Positions 17,994-27,544 are shown, counted from the stretch's first letter. The stretch: DNA of 64,000 nt from Pacificibacter maritimus (GCF_003814915.1 NZ_RKQK01000002.1:311184-375183); one strand, 5' to 3'. Notes: generated from the letters alone by a model not told the origin. Translations and numbers: made by a program.

Positions 17994-18404
17994 TCACAAG
18001 ATTGATGCGTTTTCGATAATTTCGATTGCACCTTTTGCGTCAACCAAGGCGACATCTATGCGCATGTCTGCCAGCGTACCTTGAGGTGTTTGTGCGATGT
18101 AATCCTGTGCGCTGGTGCAAATACGCCCCAACTGACGCGCAGATAGACTGTCCGCAGCACGTGCCAAACTTTGCGATGTTTTTACTTCGACAAAGATAAA
18201 CATGTCTGATTTTTCAAAAATCAGATCAATTTCTCCTGCGCGACCTCGCCAGCGCGTTTCACAAAGCCTGTACCCGCGTGCCTCATATTGGGCGCAAACC
18301 GCATTTTCGCCTGCCAGACCTGACAGATAGGCCAAACTCCCCCGCGCCTTGCGGTCATCTCCGGTGATGGATGGGTGCCAAGGCCTGTCGCTGGTCATAG
18401 TCAT
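17994..18404 (-). CDS. YraN family (UPF0102) nuclease-fold protein
   Basis: 136 residues of the UPF0102 family, which has a Holliday-junction-resolvase-like restriction endonuclease fold. GENAVCAQYEARGY, then RWRGRAGEIDLIFE and VEVKTS show the D/E-x-K nuclease pattern (GEIDLI...FVEVK). Function is not firmly known. The start is two bases after the rsmI stop. In E. coli yraN likewise lies near rsmI (yraL) and lpoA (yraM), so the neighbourhood is ancient. Confidence 0.92.
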   Translation of the reverse strand: MTMTSDRPWHPSITGDDRKARGSLAYLSGLAGENAVCAQYEARGYRLCETRWRGRAGEIDLIFEKSDMFIFVEVKTSQSLARAADSLSARQLGRICTSAQDYIAQTPQGTLADMRIDVALVDAKGAIEIIENASIL

Positions 18405-18406
18405 AG

Positions 18407-19276
18407 CTATTCGTCTTTAAGTGCCTTCGATCGTTCCAAGGCTGTTTGATACACTTGCCGCTTGGGCATCCCCAAAGCTTGGGCGACGGTTGCTGCGGCA
18501 TCTTTCACTGACATTTCGGCCAGCGCGGCATCCAAAGCGGCTTCTAAATCTTCTTCGCTGGCTTCAACTGCTTCAGCACGCGCAACCAGCAAAACGATTT
18601 CGCCCTTAAAGTTGCGGTCTTTCAAGCTTTCGCATAGCTCGCCCAAAGTGCCGCTGATCACCTCTTCGAACCGTTTCGTAATCTCGCGACAAATCGCAAC
18701 TTTGCGCTGCGCCCCATAAAGTTCGCACAATTCAGTTAGCGTTTTGTAAATACGGTTTGGGCTTTCATAAAATCCCAAAGTCGCCTGAACAGGGCCGAAT
18801 TCTTTAAAAAAGGTCTTGCGCGCGCCACCTGTAGAGGGCGGAAATCCGGCAAACAAAAACCGATCTGAGGGCAATCCAGCGATTGTCAAAGCAGCGATCA
18901 TCGCAGAAGGCCCCGGAGCCGAAGTGACAAAATACCCTAAAGCCAAAGCTTCACGCGATAAAACGAATCCCGGATCAGCCACCAAAGGTGTGCCAGCCTC
19001 AGATGCATAAGCGACTGATTTGCCTTCTGCCATGAGTGCCAAAAGTTTGGGACGCGCTTTCGCACCATTTTGATCATGATAGGCGATCATCTTGCGTGTC
19101 CCCAAAGGCACACCATGCATATCCATGAGGCGGCGCAGGGTCCGCGTGTCTTCTGCGGCCAAAACATCAGCAGACGCCAATGTATCAAGGGCGCGCAGTG
19201 TAATATCACGGGCATTGCCAATGGGAGTTGCAACGAAGTGCAAACCAGCGGGAAGGTGCTTTATCTCGAAGTCCAA
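18407..19276 (-). CDS. rsmI: 16S rRNA (cytidine-1402-2'-O)-methyltransferase
   Basis: Methylates the ribose of C1402 in 16S rRNA at the decoding centre. The 289 residues have the tetrapyrrole-methylase fold: LHFVATPIGNARDITLRAL, LAAEDTRTLRRLM, YASEAGTPLVADPGF (SAM loop), TSAPGPSAMIAALTIAGLPSD split over two strands, and FYESPNRI. The C-terminal helix region (KRQVYQTALERS) is the RsmI HTH-like tail. The start diverges from lpoA-like with 109 bases between. Confidence 0.96.
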   Translation of the reverse strand: MDFEIKHLPAGLHFVATPIGNARDITLRALDTLASADVLAAEDTRTLRRLMDMHGVPLGTRKMIAYHDQNGAKARPKLLALMAEGKSVAYASEAGTPLVADPGFVLSREALALGYFVTSAPGPSAMIAALTIAGLPSDRFLFAGFPPSTGGARKTFFKEFGPVQATLGFYESPNRIYKTLTELCELYGAQRKVAICREITKRFEEVISGTLGELCESLKDRNFKGEIVLLVARAEAVEASEEDLEAALDAALAEMSVKDAAATVAQALGMPKRQVYQTALERSKALKDE

Positions 19277-19385
19277 GGGATTTCCAAGTCTTTGCGGCGT
19301 TTACTCTTGTGGCACGGTCGCATAGTCTTACAACCAATGAAATGTTTGCCATTTAAGCTGTCACCGACAGGAGTGAGGTTCCCCT

Positions 19386-20570
19386 ATGTTCGCTGTTCTG
19401 AGCACCGCCCGCAAGTCGCTCGTTAAAGTTACTGCCGTTGTGTCTTTTTTGACCTTAGCGGCCTGTGATCCAAGCATGTTTCCAGCGCCCTCGTCAAATG
19501 GGCCAAGCATCAACACAGATAAACCGATTCCTGTCGCACTTCTGGTGCCATACGAATCCGCGCAATCTGCCGATAACAGCATGGCGAAATCTATCGAAAA
19601 CGCAGCACGGTTGGCGATGGCAGATTTGGATGGCGTGAACATCGACCTGCGAGTCTATGCAACAGGAGGCCAAGCAGAGCGGGCATCTGCGGCTGCGACA
19701 CGCGCTGTGACAGATGGCGCTAAAATCATTCTGGGGCCAGTTTATGGCGGATCGGCAAAATTGGCTGGCATCCCTGCCGCAAACGCTGGCGTGAATGTTT
19801 TGGCCTTTTCAAACAACCCGACAGTCGCCGGCGGCAATGTATTTATTCTTGGGTCCACCTTTGACAATACAGCAAACCGTCTGGTGAAATATGCGTCTCA
19901 GAACGGCAAAAAACGTATTTTGGTTGTGAATGCTCAAAGCCCTGCTGAAATGGCGGGTGCGACAGCAATCAAAACTGCAATCGCCCGTAATGGCGCAACA
20001 TTTGCTGGCGAGAAAAGCTTTGAGTTGAGCCAACAAGGTGTGGTGCAAGCCATCAGCCCAATCGCAAGTGCTGTACGGTCTTCCGGCGCGGATGCAGTGT
20101 TTTTCACCTCAGGCAATGACGGCGCAATGCCACTGTTGGCGCAGATGCTACCTGAAAACGGCATAAAATCTCCCGGCACACAGTACATCGGCTTGCAACG
20201 CTGGAATTTCCCTGCCTCATCAGTTTCCTTGCCAGGTCTTCAAGACAGCTGGTTCGCAATTCCTGATCAACGCTTGGTTCAAAACTTTTCCAACCGCTAC
20301 ACAGCAGCTTACGGACAAGCGCCACATTCATTAGCGGGTCTGGCTTATGACGGCATCGCGGCGATTGGTGCTTTGGCAAAATCTGGCGACTCGCAAGCTT
20401 TGACCAAACAAGCGCTCACCCGTGGCTCTGGATTTGTCGGTGTTAACGGTATCTTCCGCCTCAAAGCCGACGGTACAAACGAACGTGGCCTATCGGTCGC
20501 AACCATTCAAAATAATCAGGTGATCGAGATTGACCCCGCACCAAGAACCTTTGGCGGCGCTGGCTTCTAA
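19386..20570 (+). CDS. LpoA-like penicillin-binding-protein activator lipoprotein
   Basis: 394 residues. A signal peptide ends in the lipobox LTLAAC, so it is a lipoprotein. The mature part is a type-1 periplasmic-binding-protein fold: PVALLVPYESAQSADNSMA, ILGPVYGGSAK, VLAFSNNPTVAGGNVF, AVFFTSGNDGAMPLLAQML and LAGLAYDGIAAIGAL, like the C-terminal domain of E. coli LpoA, which activates PBP1a from the outer membrane; the N-terminal TPR domain of LpoA is absent. Position next to rsmI-yraN supports the link. Activation of a PBP is inferred from homology. Its 3' end overlaps the glnD frame. Confidence 0.85.
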   Translation: MFAVLSTARKSLVKVTAVVSFLTLAACDPSMFPAPSSNGPSINTDKPIPVALLVPYESAQSADNSMAKSIENAARLAMADLDGVNIDLRVYATGGQAERASAAATRAVTDGAKIILGPVYGGSAKLAGIPAANAGVNVLAFSNNPTVAGGNVFILGSTFDNTANRLVKYASQNGKKRILVVNAQSPAEMAGATAIKTAIARNGATFAGEKSFELSQQGVVQAISPIASAVRSSGADAVFFTSGNDGAMPLLAQMLPENGIKSPGTQYIGLQRWNFPASSVSLPGLQDSWFAIPDQRLVQNFSNRYTAAYGQAPHSLAGLAYDGIAAIGALAKSGDSQALTKQALTRGSGFVGVNGIFRLKADGTNERGLSVATIQNNQVIEIDPAPRTFGGAGF

Positions 20571-23343
20571 ACCAACACTCGCTTCTTTTGTCCCGCCCGC
20601 ACCGGAGAGCATAATCTGCGCCCCTTCGGCGATATTTGACATAGCTGCGGTCGACGCTGCACTTGAGGCTGCCTTTGCGCATGCCTCGAGTGAAAGCGAT
20701 CTACGCGCTGCGACTGTACAGGTTTTGACGCAAGCCAACGAACAGGGGCGTGCGGCCATTGAAAGCGCCGTGATGCAAGCGCCGCGAAATGCGCGCCCTG
20801 CAACCCATGCCTATGCGTGGCTGACGGATTGCTTGGTCACATCGGTTTTATATGTGGCGCAGCACCGCTTGCACCCCGACACAGATGAACACGAACAAAT
20901 CGCAGTTTTGGCTGTGGGCGGGTATGGGCGCGCAGAAATGTCGCCTTATTCCGATGTGGATCTGTTGTTCCTCGCGCCGCATAAAATCACAGGCTGGTTG
21001 GAACGGGTCATCGAAAGCATGTTGTACATGTTTTGGGATATGCACCTGAAGGTGGGACATGCATCGCGCACAGTGCGCGAATGTATGCGGCTGGGTAGAG
21101 AAGATTTCACTATTCGCACAGCCATGCTTGAGTTGCGTCACTTGGCTGGCGACGAGGCACTGACAACAGAATTGCGCATAAAGCTGCGCGACGATTTGTT
21201 TAAAAACACAGCCCCTGAATTTATCGAAGCCAAGCTCGCTGAACGCGATGACCGCCACAAAAAACAAGGCGGCCAGCGTTATATGGTTGAGCCGAATATT
21301 AAAGAAGGCAAAGGCGGTTTGCGCGATTTGCAGTCTTTGTTCTGGATTGCCAAATATGTGCACGGCGTGCGTGACCCTGCTGACCTTGTGCAGGCGGGTG
21401 TGTTCACCGCAGACGAGTATCGCGAGTTCGACGAGGCAGAAACCTTTTTACACGCCACCCGCAATCAGCTGCACCTATTGGCCAAGCGCCCAATGGAGCA
21501 ACTGACCTTTGACATGCAAGTCGATGTGGCAGAACGCCTTGGGTTCATTGACCATTCTGGTCGGCGCGCTGTTGAACACTTTATGCAATTCTACTTTGTC
21601 CATGCCACGCGTGTGGGCGAATTGACCCGTGTTTTCATGACCTCACTTGAGGAACTGCACGTCAAATCAGAGCCCGCGTTGCAACGACTTTTCAAACGCA
21701 AGCGTAAAACCACCGCAGGCTATATCGTACAACGCGGGCGGCTCAATATCGAAGATCCGCAGGCCTTCTTGGATGACAAGATCAACCTGCTACGGATATT
21801 CGGCGAAGCGCTGCGAACTGGGCACCTCATCCATCCTGACGTGTTGCGTCTTTTGTCCGCCAATCTTGATTTATTCGATGATGATTTTCGCGCGCGCAGT
21901 GATGCGAAAAAGATCTTTTTGGACATCTTGCTCAACCACGGCAACCCCGAACGCGGGTTGCGCCGCATGAATGAAATGGGCGTGCTCGGGGCATTTATTC
22001 CAGAGTTCCAGCACATTGTGGCAATGATGCAATTCAACATGTACCATAGCTACACTGTGGATGAGCACACGATCCAAGTGGTCTCCGTTCTCGCGCAGAT
22101 CGAGCGTGGCGAATTGGTCGAAGAACTGCCTGTCGCCTCAAGTATCCTAGAGCGTGGCATCAACCGCAAAGTTCTTTATGTTGCGGCCTTGCTGCATGAC
22201 ATCGGCAAGGGACGCAAAGAAGATCATTCGATCATCGGCGCGCAGATCGCGCGCAAAGTTGCCCCAAGGCTGGGACTAAAGCCCGCCGAATGCGAAACCG
22301 TTGAATGGCTGGTGCGGTATCATTTGCTTATGTCAGATATCGCGCAAAAGCGTGATCTGTCTGATCCGCGTACTGTTCGTGATTTTGCCAAAGCCGTAAA
22401 ATCCCGAGAGCGACTTGACCTTTTGACCGTGCTCACGGTCTGCGATATCCGCGGTGTTGGCCCTGATGTTTGGAATAACTGGAAAGCCGTGTTGTTGCGT
22501 AACCTTTATGCCCAGACGATGGAAGCGCTTGAACACGGGCTTGAGGCCATCAACAGGCAAACGCGCGAAAGCGAAGCCAAAAAAGCGCTGCGCGAAATGC
22601 TTGCGGGCTGGCCCGTTAAGAGCATTCGTGCCGAGGTCGGGCGCCACTATGGCCCCTATTGGCAAGGTCTGCCGACTGCTGCACATTTGGTGATGGCCAA
22701 CTTGCTCAAAGACATCAAAGACGACGAAATCAAGATCGATCTGAAACCAGACCACGATCGTGATGCGACCCGCGCCTGTTTTGCCATTGTCGACCATCCT
22801 GGTATTTTTTCGCGCCTCGCTGGCGCTTTGGCTTTGGTGGGGGCGAATGTCGTAGATGCGCGCACTTATACGACCAAAGATGGCTACGCGACGGCTGCGT
22901 TTTGGGTTCAAGATGCTGATGGGCATCCCTATGAAAAATCCCGTTTGCCGCGCTTGAAACAGATGATCAAGAAAACGCTGATGGGCGAAGTTGTTGCAAG
23001 CGAAGCACTTGTGTCGCGTGACAAAATCAAAAAACGCGAAAGCAAATTCCGCGTTCCCACATCGATCACCTTTGACAATGAAGGTTCTGAAATTTTCACG
23101 ATCATCGAAGTCGACACGCGTGATCGCGCGGGGTTGCTGCACGATCTCACAAAATCTATGGCGTCAAATCATATCTCGATTGCCAGTGCGCAAATCGCCA
23201 CCTACGGGGCGCAGGTCGTCGATGTGTTTTATGTAAAGGATATGTTCGGGATGAAAATCCACGCGATTGCCAAGCAAGAAGCGCTGGCCAAAAAATTGCG
23301 CGAAGCGATGGATAAAGGGGCGCGCCGCGCCAGTGACGCATGA
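20530..23343 (+). CDS. glnD: [Protein-PII] uridylyltransferase / uridylyl-removing enzyme
   Basis: Nitrogen sensor that adds or removes UMP on PII. Of 937 residues, the nucleotidyltransferase motif AVGGYGRAEMSPYSDVDLL is near 130-150, the HD domain has ALLHDIGKGRKEDHS, and two ACT domains follow (CFAIVDHPGIFSRLAGAL and IIEVDTRDRAGLLHDLTK), which bind glutamine. The frame opens at TTG 20530, inside the end of the LpoA-like gene, with AGG at 20518-20520; no ATG exists before the conserved region, so the start may be this TTG or a later non-ATG codon. It overlaps murJ by four bases. Confidence 0.93.
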   Translation: MTPHQEPLAALASKPTLASFVPPAPESIICAPSAIFDIAAVDAALEAAFAHASSESDLRAATVQVLTQANEQGRAAIESAVMQAPRNARPATHAYAWLTDCLVTSVLYVAQHRLHPDTDEHEQIAVLAVGGYGRAEMSPYSDVDLLFLAPHKITGWLERVIESMLYMFWDMHLKVGHASRTVRECMRLGREDFTIRTAMLELRHLAGDEALTTELRIKLRDDLFKNTAPEFIEAKLAERDDRHKKQGGQRYMVEPNIKEGKGGLRDLQSLFWIAKYVHGVRDPADLVQAGVFTADEYREFDEAETFLHATRNQLHLLAKRPMEQLTFDMQVDVAERLGFIDHSGRRAVEHFMQFYFVHATRVGELTRVFMTSLEELHVKSEPALQRLFKRKRKTTAGYIVQRGRLNIEDPQAFLDDKINLLRIFGEALRTGHLIHPDVLRLLSANLDLFDDDFRARSDAKKIFLDILLNHGNPERGLRRMNEMGVLGAFIPEFQHIVAMMQFNMYHSYTVDEHTIQVVSVLAQIERGELVEELPVASSILERGINRKVLYVAALLHDIGKGRKEDHSIIGAQIARKVAPRLGLKPAECETVEWLVRYHLLMSDIAQKRDLSDPRTVRDFAKAVKSRERLDLLTVLTVCDIRGVGPDVWNNWKAVLLRNLYAQTMEALEHGLEAINRQTRESEAKKALREMLAGWPVKSIRAEVGRHYGPYWQGLPTAAHLVMANLLKDIKDDEIKIDLKPDHDRDATRACFAIVDHPGIFSRLAGALALVGANVVDARTYTTKDGYATAAFWVQDADGHPYEKSRLPRLKQMIKKTLMGEVVASEALVSRDKIKKRESKFRVPTSITFDNEGSEIFTIIEVDTRDRAGLLHDLTKSMASNHISIASAQIATYGAQVVDVFYVKDMFGMKIHAIAKQEALAKKLREAMDKGARRASDA

Positions 23344-24881
23344 AACCGATCAGATTGATGCGCGGTTTTTTAACCGTTGGCGGCTGGACCTTGATGAGCC
23401 GCGTTTTGGGCTTTGTTCGTGACGCGCTGATCGCTGCCTATCTGGGGGCTGGCCCCGCTGCCGAAGCATTTGTCGTCGCGTTTTCTTTGCCCAACATGTT
23501 CCGCCGATTTTTTGCGGAAGGCACTTTAAATGTGGCATTCGTCCCATTGTTTTCAAAAAAGGTCGAAGCCCAAGACAACCCACGTGGTTTTGCCGAAGAC
23601 ACCCTATCAGCTTTAGCAGGGCTGCTGTTGGTTTTGACGATAGCGGCAATGATATTTATGCCATTGCTGGTATCTGCGATGGCCGCTGGTTTTATCGGCG
23701 ACAGCCGCTTTGATTTGGCTGTGCATTACGGGCGCATCACCTTTCCTTACGTCTTGTTCATTTCACTGGGCGCATTGTTTTCGGGAATTTTGAACGCCAC
23801 GGGGCGCTTCGCCGCAGCGGCCGCCGCCCCCGTTATGTTGAACATCATTTTATCGCTTGCGATGGTTGTTGCGCATTTTGCAGGCTTTGATGTGGGCACG
23901 GCCTTGGTGTGGGCTGTGCCAGTCGCAGGGGCAGCTCAGCTTTTGATCGTTTGGGTGGCCGCCAGTAAAGCTGGATTTTCGATCCGACCACGCTTGCCGC
24001 GCATGACGCCAGAATTGAAAAAACTACTCATCTTGGCTGGTCCAGCCGCCCTTGCGGGGGGCGTTGTGCAAATCAACTTGTTGGTCGGGCGACAGGTTGC
24101 GTCATTTTCTGAAGCGGGCGCATTACAGTATCTCAATCTTGCGGATCGCCTGTATCAACTGCCCTTGGGGGTCGTCGCGATTGCCATCGGTGTGGTGCTT
24201 TTGCCCGATCTATCGCGCCGCTTGCAAGCTGGAGACCGCGCAGGCGCACGCAGTGCTTATAACCGCGCTTTTGAATTTGCATTATTGCTCACCATCCCTG
24301 CGGCTGTCGCGCTCATCGTTATGCCCGAAGCTTTGATTGGAGTCTTATTCCAACGCGGCGCTTTTACGCCCGAACACGCGCAAGCCACTGCTCTGGCTGT
24401 GGCGATTTACGGGTTGGGCTTGCCTGCCTTTGTGATCCAAAAAGTTTTACAGCCACTTTATTTTGCCCGAGAAGACACCAAAACGCCGTTTCGTTTTGCA
24501 GTATATTCTATGGTGGTCAACGCAGCGCTTGCCATCGGTTTGTCGTTTTGGATCGGCTATCTCGCGGCTGCAGTCGCCACATCTTTGGCCGCATGGAGCA
24601 TGGTGATTTTACTTTTCATCGGAAAAGCATCCATGGGCGAAGATGTCACATCAGATGCACAATTACGCAAACGTGCACCGCGCATCCTACTTGCGGCTTT
24701 GGCTATGGGCGCGCTTTTGTACGGCACTCAAATTTTATTGGCCCCTGTGTTTGATTTCTCGCGCCTGCTGGCAACACTTATCCTGATTGCCTTGGGCATT
24801 GTATCGTATTTCGGCATCGGGCAAGCGATCGGAGCGCTCAACTTGCGAGACATAAAATCGTCTATGAAGCGCGGCCGCTAA
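23340..24881 (+). CDS. murJ: Lipid II flippase MurJ
   Basis: Moves lipid II across the inner membrane for peptidoglycan synthesis. The 513 residues form about 14 membrane segments of the MOP/MviN fold, starting with LTVGGWTLMSRVLGFVRDAL and FSLPNMFRRFFAEGTLN, both signature stretches carrying the essential Arg residues, and FQRGAFTP in the middle. The ATG overlaps the glnD stop (ATGA). With the LpoA-like gene this places two cell-wall functions around glnD. Confidence 0.96.
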   Translation: MKPIRLMRGFLTVGGWTLMSRVLGFVRDALIAAYLGAGPAAEAFVVAFSLPNMFRRFFAEGTLNVAFVPLFSKKVEAQDNPRGFAEDTLSALAGLLLVLTIAAMIFMPLLVSAMAAGFIGDSRFDLAVHYGRITFPYVLFISLGALFSGILNATGRFAAAAAAPVMLNIILSLAMVVAHFAGFDVGTALVWAVPVAGAAQLLIVWVAASKAGFSIRPRLPRMTPELKKLLILAGPAALAGGVVQINLLVGRQVASFSEAGALQYLNLADRLYQLPLGVVAIAIGVVLLPDLSRRLQAGDRAGARSAYNRAFEFALLLTIPAAVALIVMPEALIGVLFQRGAFTPEHAQATALAVAIYGLGLPAFVIQKVLQPLYFAREDTKTPFRFAVYSMVVNAALAIGLSFWIGYLAAAVATSLAAWSMVILLFIGKASMGEDVTSDAQLRKRAPRILLAALAMGALLYGTQILLAPVFDFSRLLATLILIALGIVSYFGIGQAIGALNLRDIKSSMKRGR

Positions 24882-24895
24882 GCGCCCCCTTGGCT

Positions 24896-25594
24896 CTAAC
24901 GTTTGCGCAGCTTTGCTAGAATCCGAGGAAATGCGCCTGGAACCAAAAGAGGTGACACGACAAACCCCACAACAAATCCCGCGATTTCAGCCACCCAAGT
25001 TGGATCACTGCCAAAAAACAGCGCCCAAATCAGCTGGATCGCCAGTAAAAAGCCGATCAAAGAAAAAGCGCGCATCTGGTTTTCATGCATCGCTCCAAGG
25101 CCGATCCACAAGATAAACGTATAGGCCCCGATCAATCCATATGCTCCAGGGTATGCGCCCAGCAACGGGACGCTAGAGTTTAGGAAAAGCCCGAAAGCCA
25201 AAGCGCCCACAATCGTCGCCACCGCGAAAACCGCGATAAAGGCCAGATTGCCAAACACGTCCCCCACCATTTTGCCCAGCGCAAGAATGAATACAATGGC
25301 CATGAGAACCTGCACAAATGACACGTGGATCACGCTGTAGCTGAGAAAGCGGATCACATGTTCCAACGGCCAAGTGTTTTGATCACGCATTGCTTCAAAA
25401 ACGGAATTGAAAAAACCAAAATCTTCCATTGCGGCGACGCGCCAACCTATCGCCTCAGGGCCGCCAATGATGCCGTAAGATCCGATCTGGAATAGAAGTT
25501 CGATGCCTCCAATTAAAAGCGCCAAGGCAATGACCGCAGGCGGCAGTGCGTTAAAGGGCATTTCAGTTTGATTAAACGGGGACTGATCGGACAT
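24896..25594 (-). CDS. Rhomboid-family membrane protein lacking catalytic Ser and His
   Basis: 232 residues with about seven membrane segments. The rhomboid core pattern G-A-S-G-A-x-x-G-L-L-G-A-Y aligns with GAYPGAYGLIGAY, so the catalytic Ser position is Tyr; the TM6 His (A-H-x-x-G) aligns with AEIAGFVVGF, where it is Glu. By family knowledge such proteins (iRhom or derlin-like) are not proteases but can bind membrane proteins. The ATG at 25594 has AAGGAAG upstream; the longer frame from 25645 would overlap the trpS promoter region. Divergent from trpS (77 bases). Confidence 0.75.
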   Translation of the reverse strand: MSDQSPFNQTEMPFNALPPAVIALALLIGGIELLFQIGSYGIIGGPEAIGWRVAAMEDFGFFNSVFEAMRDQNTWPLEHVIRFLSYSVIHVSFVQVLMAIVFILALGKMVGDVFGNLAFIAVFAVATIVGALAFGLFLNSSVPLLGAYPGAYGLIGAYTFILWIGLGAMHENQMRAFSLIGFLLAIQLIWALFFGSDPTWVAEIAGFVVGFVVSPLLVPGAFPRILAKLRKR

Positions 25595-25671
25595 TTTGTT
25601 TGGCTTCCTTGACGCTATTGCTTGGCATAGGTAAGCCATGAGCACTCAATAATCCAGTGACGGAGTTCCAA

Positions 25672-26688
25672 ATGGACAAGCCAGCCTTTACCCCCCGCGT
25701 TTTTTCGGGAATCAAACCTTCGGGCGGCCTCACCCTTGGCAACTACTTGGGCGCGATCAAGCGTTTCGTAGATATGCAAGGCGGTGAGTTTGAAACCATT
25801 TATTGCGTGGTCGACATGCACGCCGTGACTGTTTGGCAAGATCCAAAGGACCTGCAACATGCAACCCGTGAAGTTGCAGCGGGCTACCTTGCATCAGGCA
25901 TTGATCCTGACACATCGATCTTGTTCAACCAGTCCCGCGTGTCGGCCCATGCTGAACTCGGCTGGCTGTTCAACTGTGTCGCGCGCGTTGGTTGGATGAA
26001 CCGCATGACTCAGTTCAAAGACAAAGCTGGTGAAAATGCCGAGGGCGTGTCTTTGGGTCTGTATGCCTACCCTGCTTTGATGGCGGCTGATATTTTGGCC
26101 TATCACGCGACACATGTGCCTGTGGGCGAGGATCAAAAGCAGCACGTTGAGCTGACACGCGATATCGCCAACAAATTCAATCACGACTACAAAGTGGATT
26201 TCTTCCCTGAAACCACTCCTGTGATCGAAGGTCCTGCAATGCGGGTGATGAACCTGCGCGATGGCACGAAAAAGATGTCCAAATCTGGCGAGTCCGATAT
26301 GGAGCGCATCAACATGACCGATGACGCCGATAAGATCGCGAAAAAATTCAAAAAGGCCAAAACAGATCCAGATGGCATTCCTGAAACTTTGGAAGGCTTG
26401 GAGGGTCGCCCTGAGGCGCGCAATCTTGTGAACATCTATGCAGCTCTAAGCGATATGACCAATGAACAAGTTGTGGCCGAATATGCGGGCGCAGGCTGGG
26501 GTAAATTCAAACCTGCCTTGGCGGATTTGGCGGTTGAAAAGCTTGCACCGATTTCCACTGAAATGCAGCGCTTCATGGATGACCCCGCTGAAATTGACCG
26601 CATCATGGCCAAAGGGGCTGCTAAGGCCAAGGCAATTTCTGGCCCGATCTTGGACAAGACTTTCGATATCATGGGCTTTGTGCGTTAA
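25672..26688 (+). CDS. trpS: Tryptophanyl-tRNA synthetase
   Basis: Class I synthetase charging tRNA-Trp. The 338 residues have [18 protein letters not shown] (the HIGH-type motif is in TLGN), [23 protein letters not shown] and the signature [10 protein letters not shown]. The ATG at 25672 is six bases after CGGAGTT; an in-frame GTG at 25657 sits inside that ribosome site and is unlikely. A rho-independent terminator follows. Confidence 0.97.
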   Translation: MDKPAFTPRVFSGIKPSGGLTLGNYLGAIKRFVDMQGGEFETIYCVVDMHAVTVWQDPKDLQHATREVAAGYLASGIDPDTSILFNQSRVSAHAELGWLFNCVARVGWMNRMTQFKDKAGENAEGVSLGLYAYPALMAADILAYHATHVPVGEDQKQHVELTRDIANKFNHDYKVDFFPETTPVIEGPAMRVMNLRDGTKKMSKSGESDMERINMTDDADKIAKKFKKAKTDPDGIPETLEGLEGRPEARNLVNIYAALSDMTNEQVVAEYAGAGWGKFKPALADLAVEKLAPISTEMQRFMDDPAEIDRIMAKGAAKAKAISGPILDKTFDIMGFVR

Positions 26689-26725
26689 GCACCGCGCCAA
26701 CCCCAGATGACGGAAAATACAATAG

Positions 26726-26750
26726 AGGGCGCCGATCAGGGCGCCCTTTC
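26726..26750 (+). terminator. Rho-independent terminator after trpS
   Basis: AGGGCGCC (26726-26733) pairs with GGCGCCCT (26740-26747) around a six-base loop, followed by TTC. Perfect 8-bp GC-rich stem 38 bases after the trpS stop; the T tail is short. Confidence 0.75.
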
Positions 26751-27055
26751 GCATGTGGGGGCCGCAAATCGACACTGCCCGTATTCAGATGGCGTCATAA
26801 AACTGAATCCAAACTTGGCTAACATAGGGGGCATACGTCACGGCGCAGATGCATCGCCATGCCAAGCCCCCATTGCGGCAGGCGCATCTATCTCATCGAA
26901 TTGTCCCCAACGATGTCGCTGGCGTTGTTTATTTGCACCCTCAGCTGAACAGGCTGGGGGTGTTCTTTTATACGGATTCACTTGCGCAACCTCATGCACT
27001 TCGCCATCATCGCGTTAAAGCTGGTCGACTTAGAAGGTTAAGGGAGTGAAAGCCT
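26751..27055. other. 305-base region without a convincing gene
   Basis: Lies between the trpS terminator and the universal stress protein gene. Short frames exist (for example a plus-strand frame at 26849-27049) but lack ribosome sites and a recognisable family. The clearest structure is a terminator-like hairpin at 26936-26970, listed separately. A small RNA or a long leader with an attenuator would fit; nothing proves either. Confidence 0.4.
26936..26970 (+). terminator. Terminator-like hairpin upstream of the usp gene
   Basis: CACCCTCAGC (26936-26945) pairs with GCTGGGGGTG (26953-26962), one G-T wobble, loop TGAACAG, followed by TTCTTTTA. It has the form of a rho-independent terminator but no protein gene ends nearby, so it may end a small RNA or attenuate the usp leader. 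Confidence 0.55.
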
Positions 27056-27517
27056 GTGAGCATGCGGAAGTTTCTAGTGGTCTTGGATGACAGTCGCGAA
27101 TGCCTCAATGCGATGCGCTTTGCTGCGATGCGCGCAAAAAACACGGGCGGCGGGGTGCAAATTCTGTCTGTGATTCCGCCTGATGAATTCAACCATTGGA
27201 TCGGGGTTGCCGATATTATGCGCGAAGAAGCGCGCGAACGTATTGTCGTGCACTTCGAAGTCTTTGCCAAATGGATGCGTGACAAACAAGGAATCGATCC
27301 TGAATTGGTGATCCGCGAGGGCGAACCAGTGTCTGAAATCTTAGCGCAAGTAAAGGATGACACTGACGTGGGTGTGCTCGTTTTGGGCGCGGGTACTGAA
27401 AAACAAGGGCCAGGTCCGTTGATTTCAGCCCTGACAAAACAGGCGGGGTTTTTGCCAATTCCTATGACCTTGGTCCCGGGAGAAATGTCTAAAGAACGGC
27501 TTGAGGCGATCACCTAA
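27056..27517 (+). CDS. Universal stress protein (UspA family)
   Basis: 153 residues starting at GTG, with GGGAG nine bases upstream; the ATG at 27062 would be too far from it. FLVVLDDSRECLNAMRFAAMRA is the usual first strand and helix with the Asp that contacts ATP. The C-terminal ATP-binding pattern G-x2-G-x9-G is only partly kept (LVLGAGTEKQGPGPLISAL), so ATP binding is uncertain. Such proteins are cytoplasmic and induced by stress or growth arrest; the partner is unknown. Confidence 0.88.
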   Translation: MSMRKFLVVLDDSRECLNAMRFAAMRAKNTGGGVQILSVIPPDEFNHWIGVADIMREEARERIVVHFEVFAKWMRDKQGIDPELVIREGEPVSEILAQVKDDTDVGVLVLGAGTEKQGPGPLISALTKQAGFLPIPMTLVPGEMSKERLEAIT

Positions 27518-27525
27518 AGTCACAC

Positions 27526-27542
27526 TTTAGAAACGTTCTAAA
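27526..27542. promoter_or_regulatory. Irr-box-like palindrome before the nfuA-type gene
   Basis: TTTAGAA (27526-27532), ACG, TTCTAAA (27536-27542): a perfect 7-bp inverted repeat with three-base spacer. It matches the Irr (Fur-family, haem/iron-responsive) box of alphaproteobacteria as I recall it. It ends two bases before a TTGACT -35 element, and the downstream gene is an Fe-S carrier, a typical Irr/Fe-S regulon member. Confidence 0.7.
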
Positions 27543-27544
27543 TA

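Noticed and set aside
26849-27049. 66-codon frame before the universal stress gene
   Set aside because: No ribosome site, no family, and it contains the terminator-like hairpin; the protein-like middle part is not enough.
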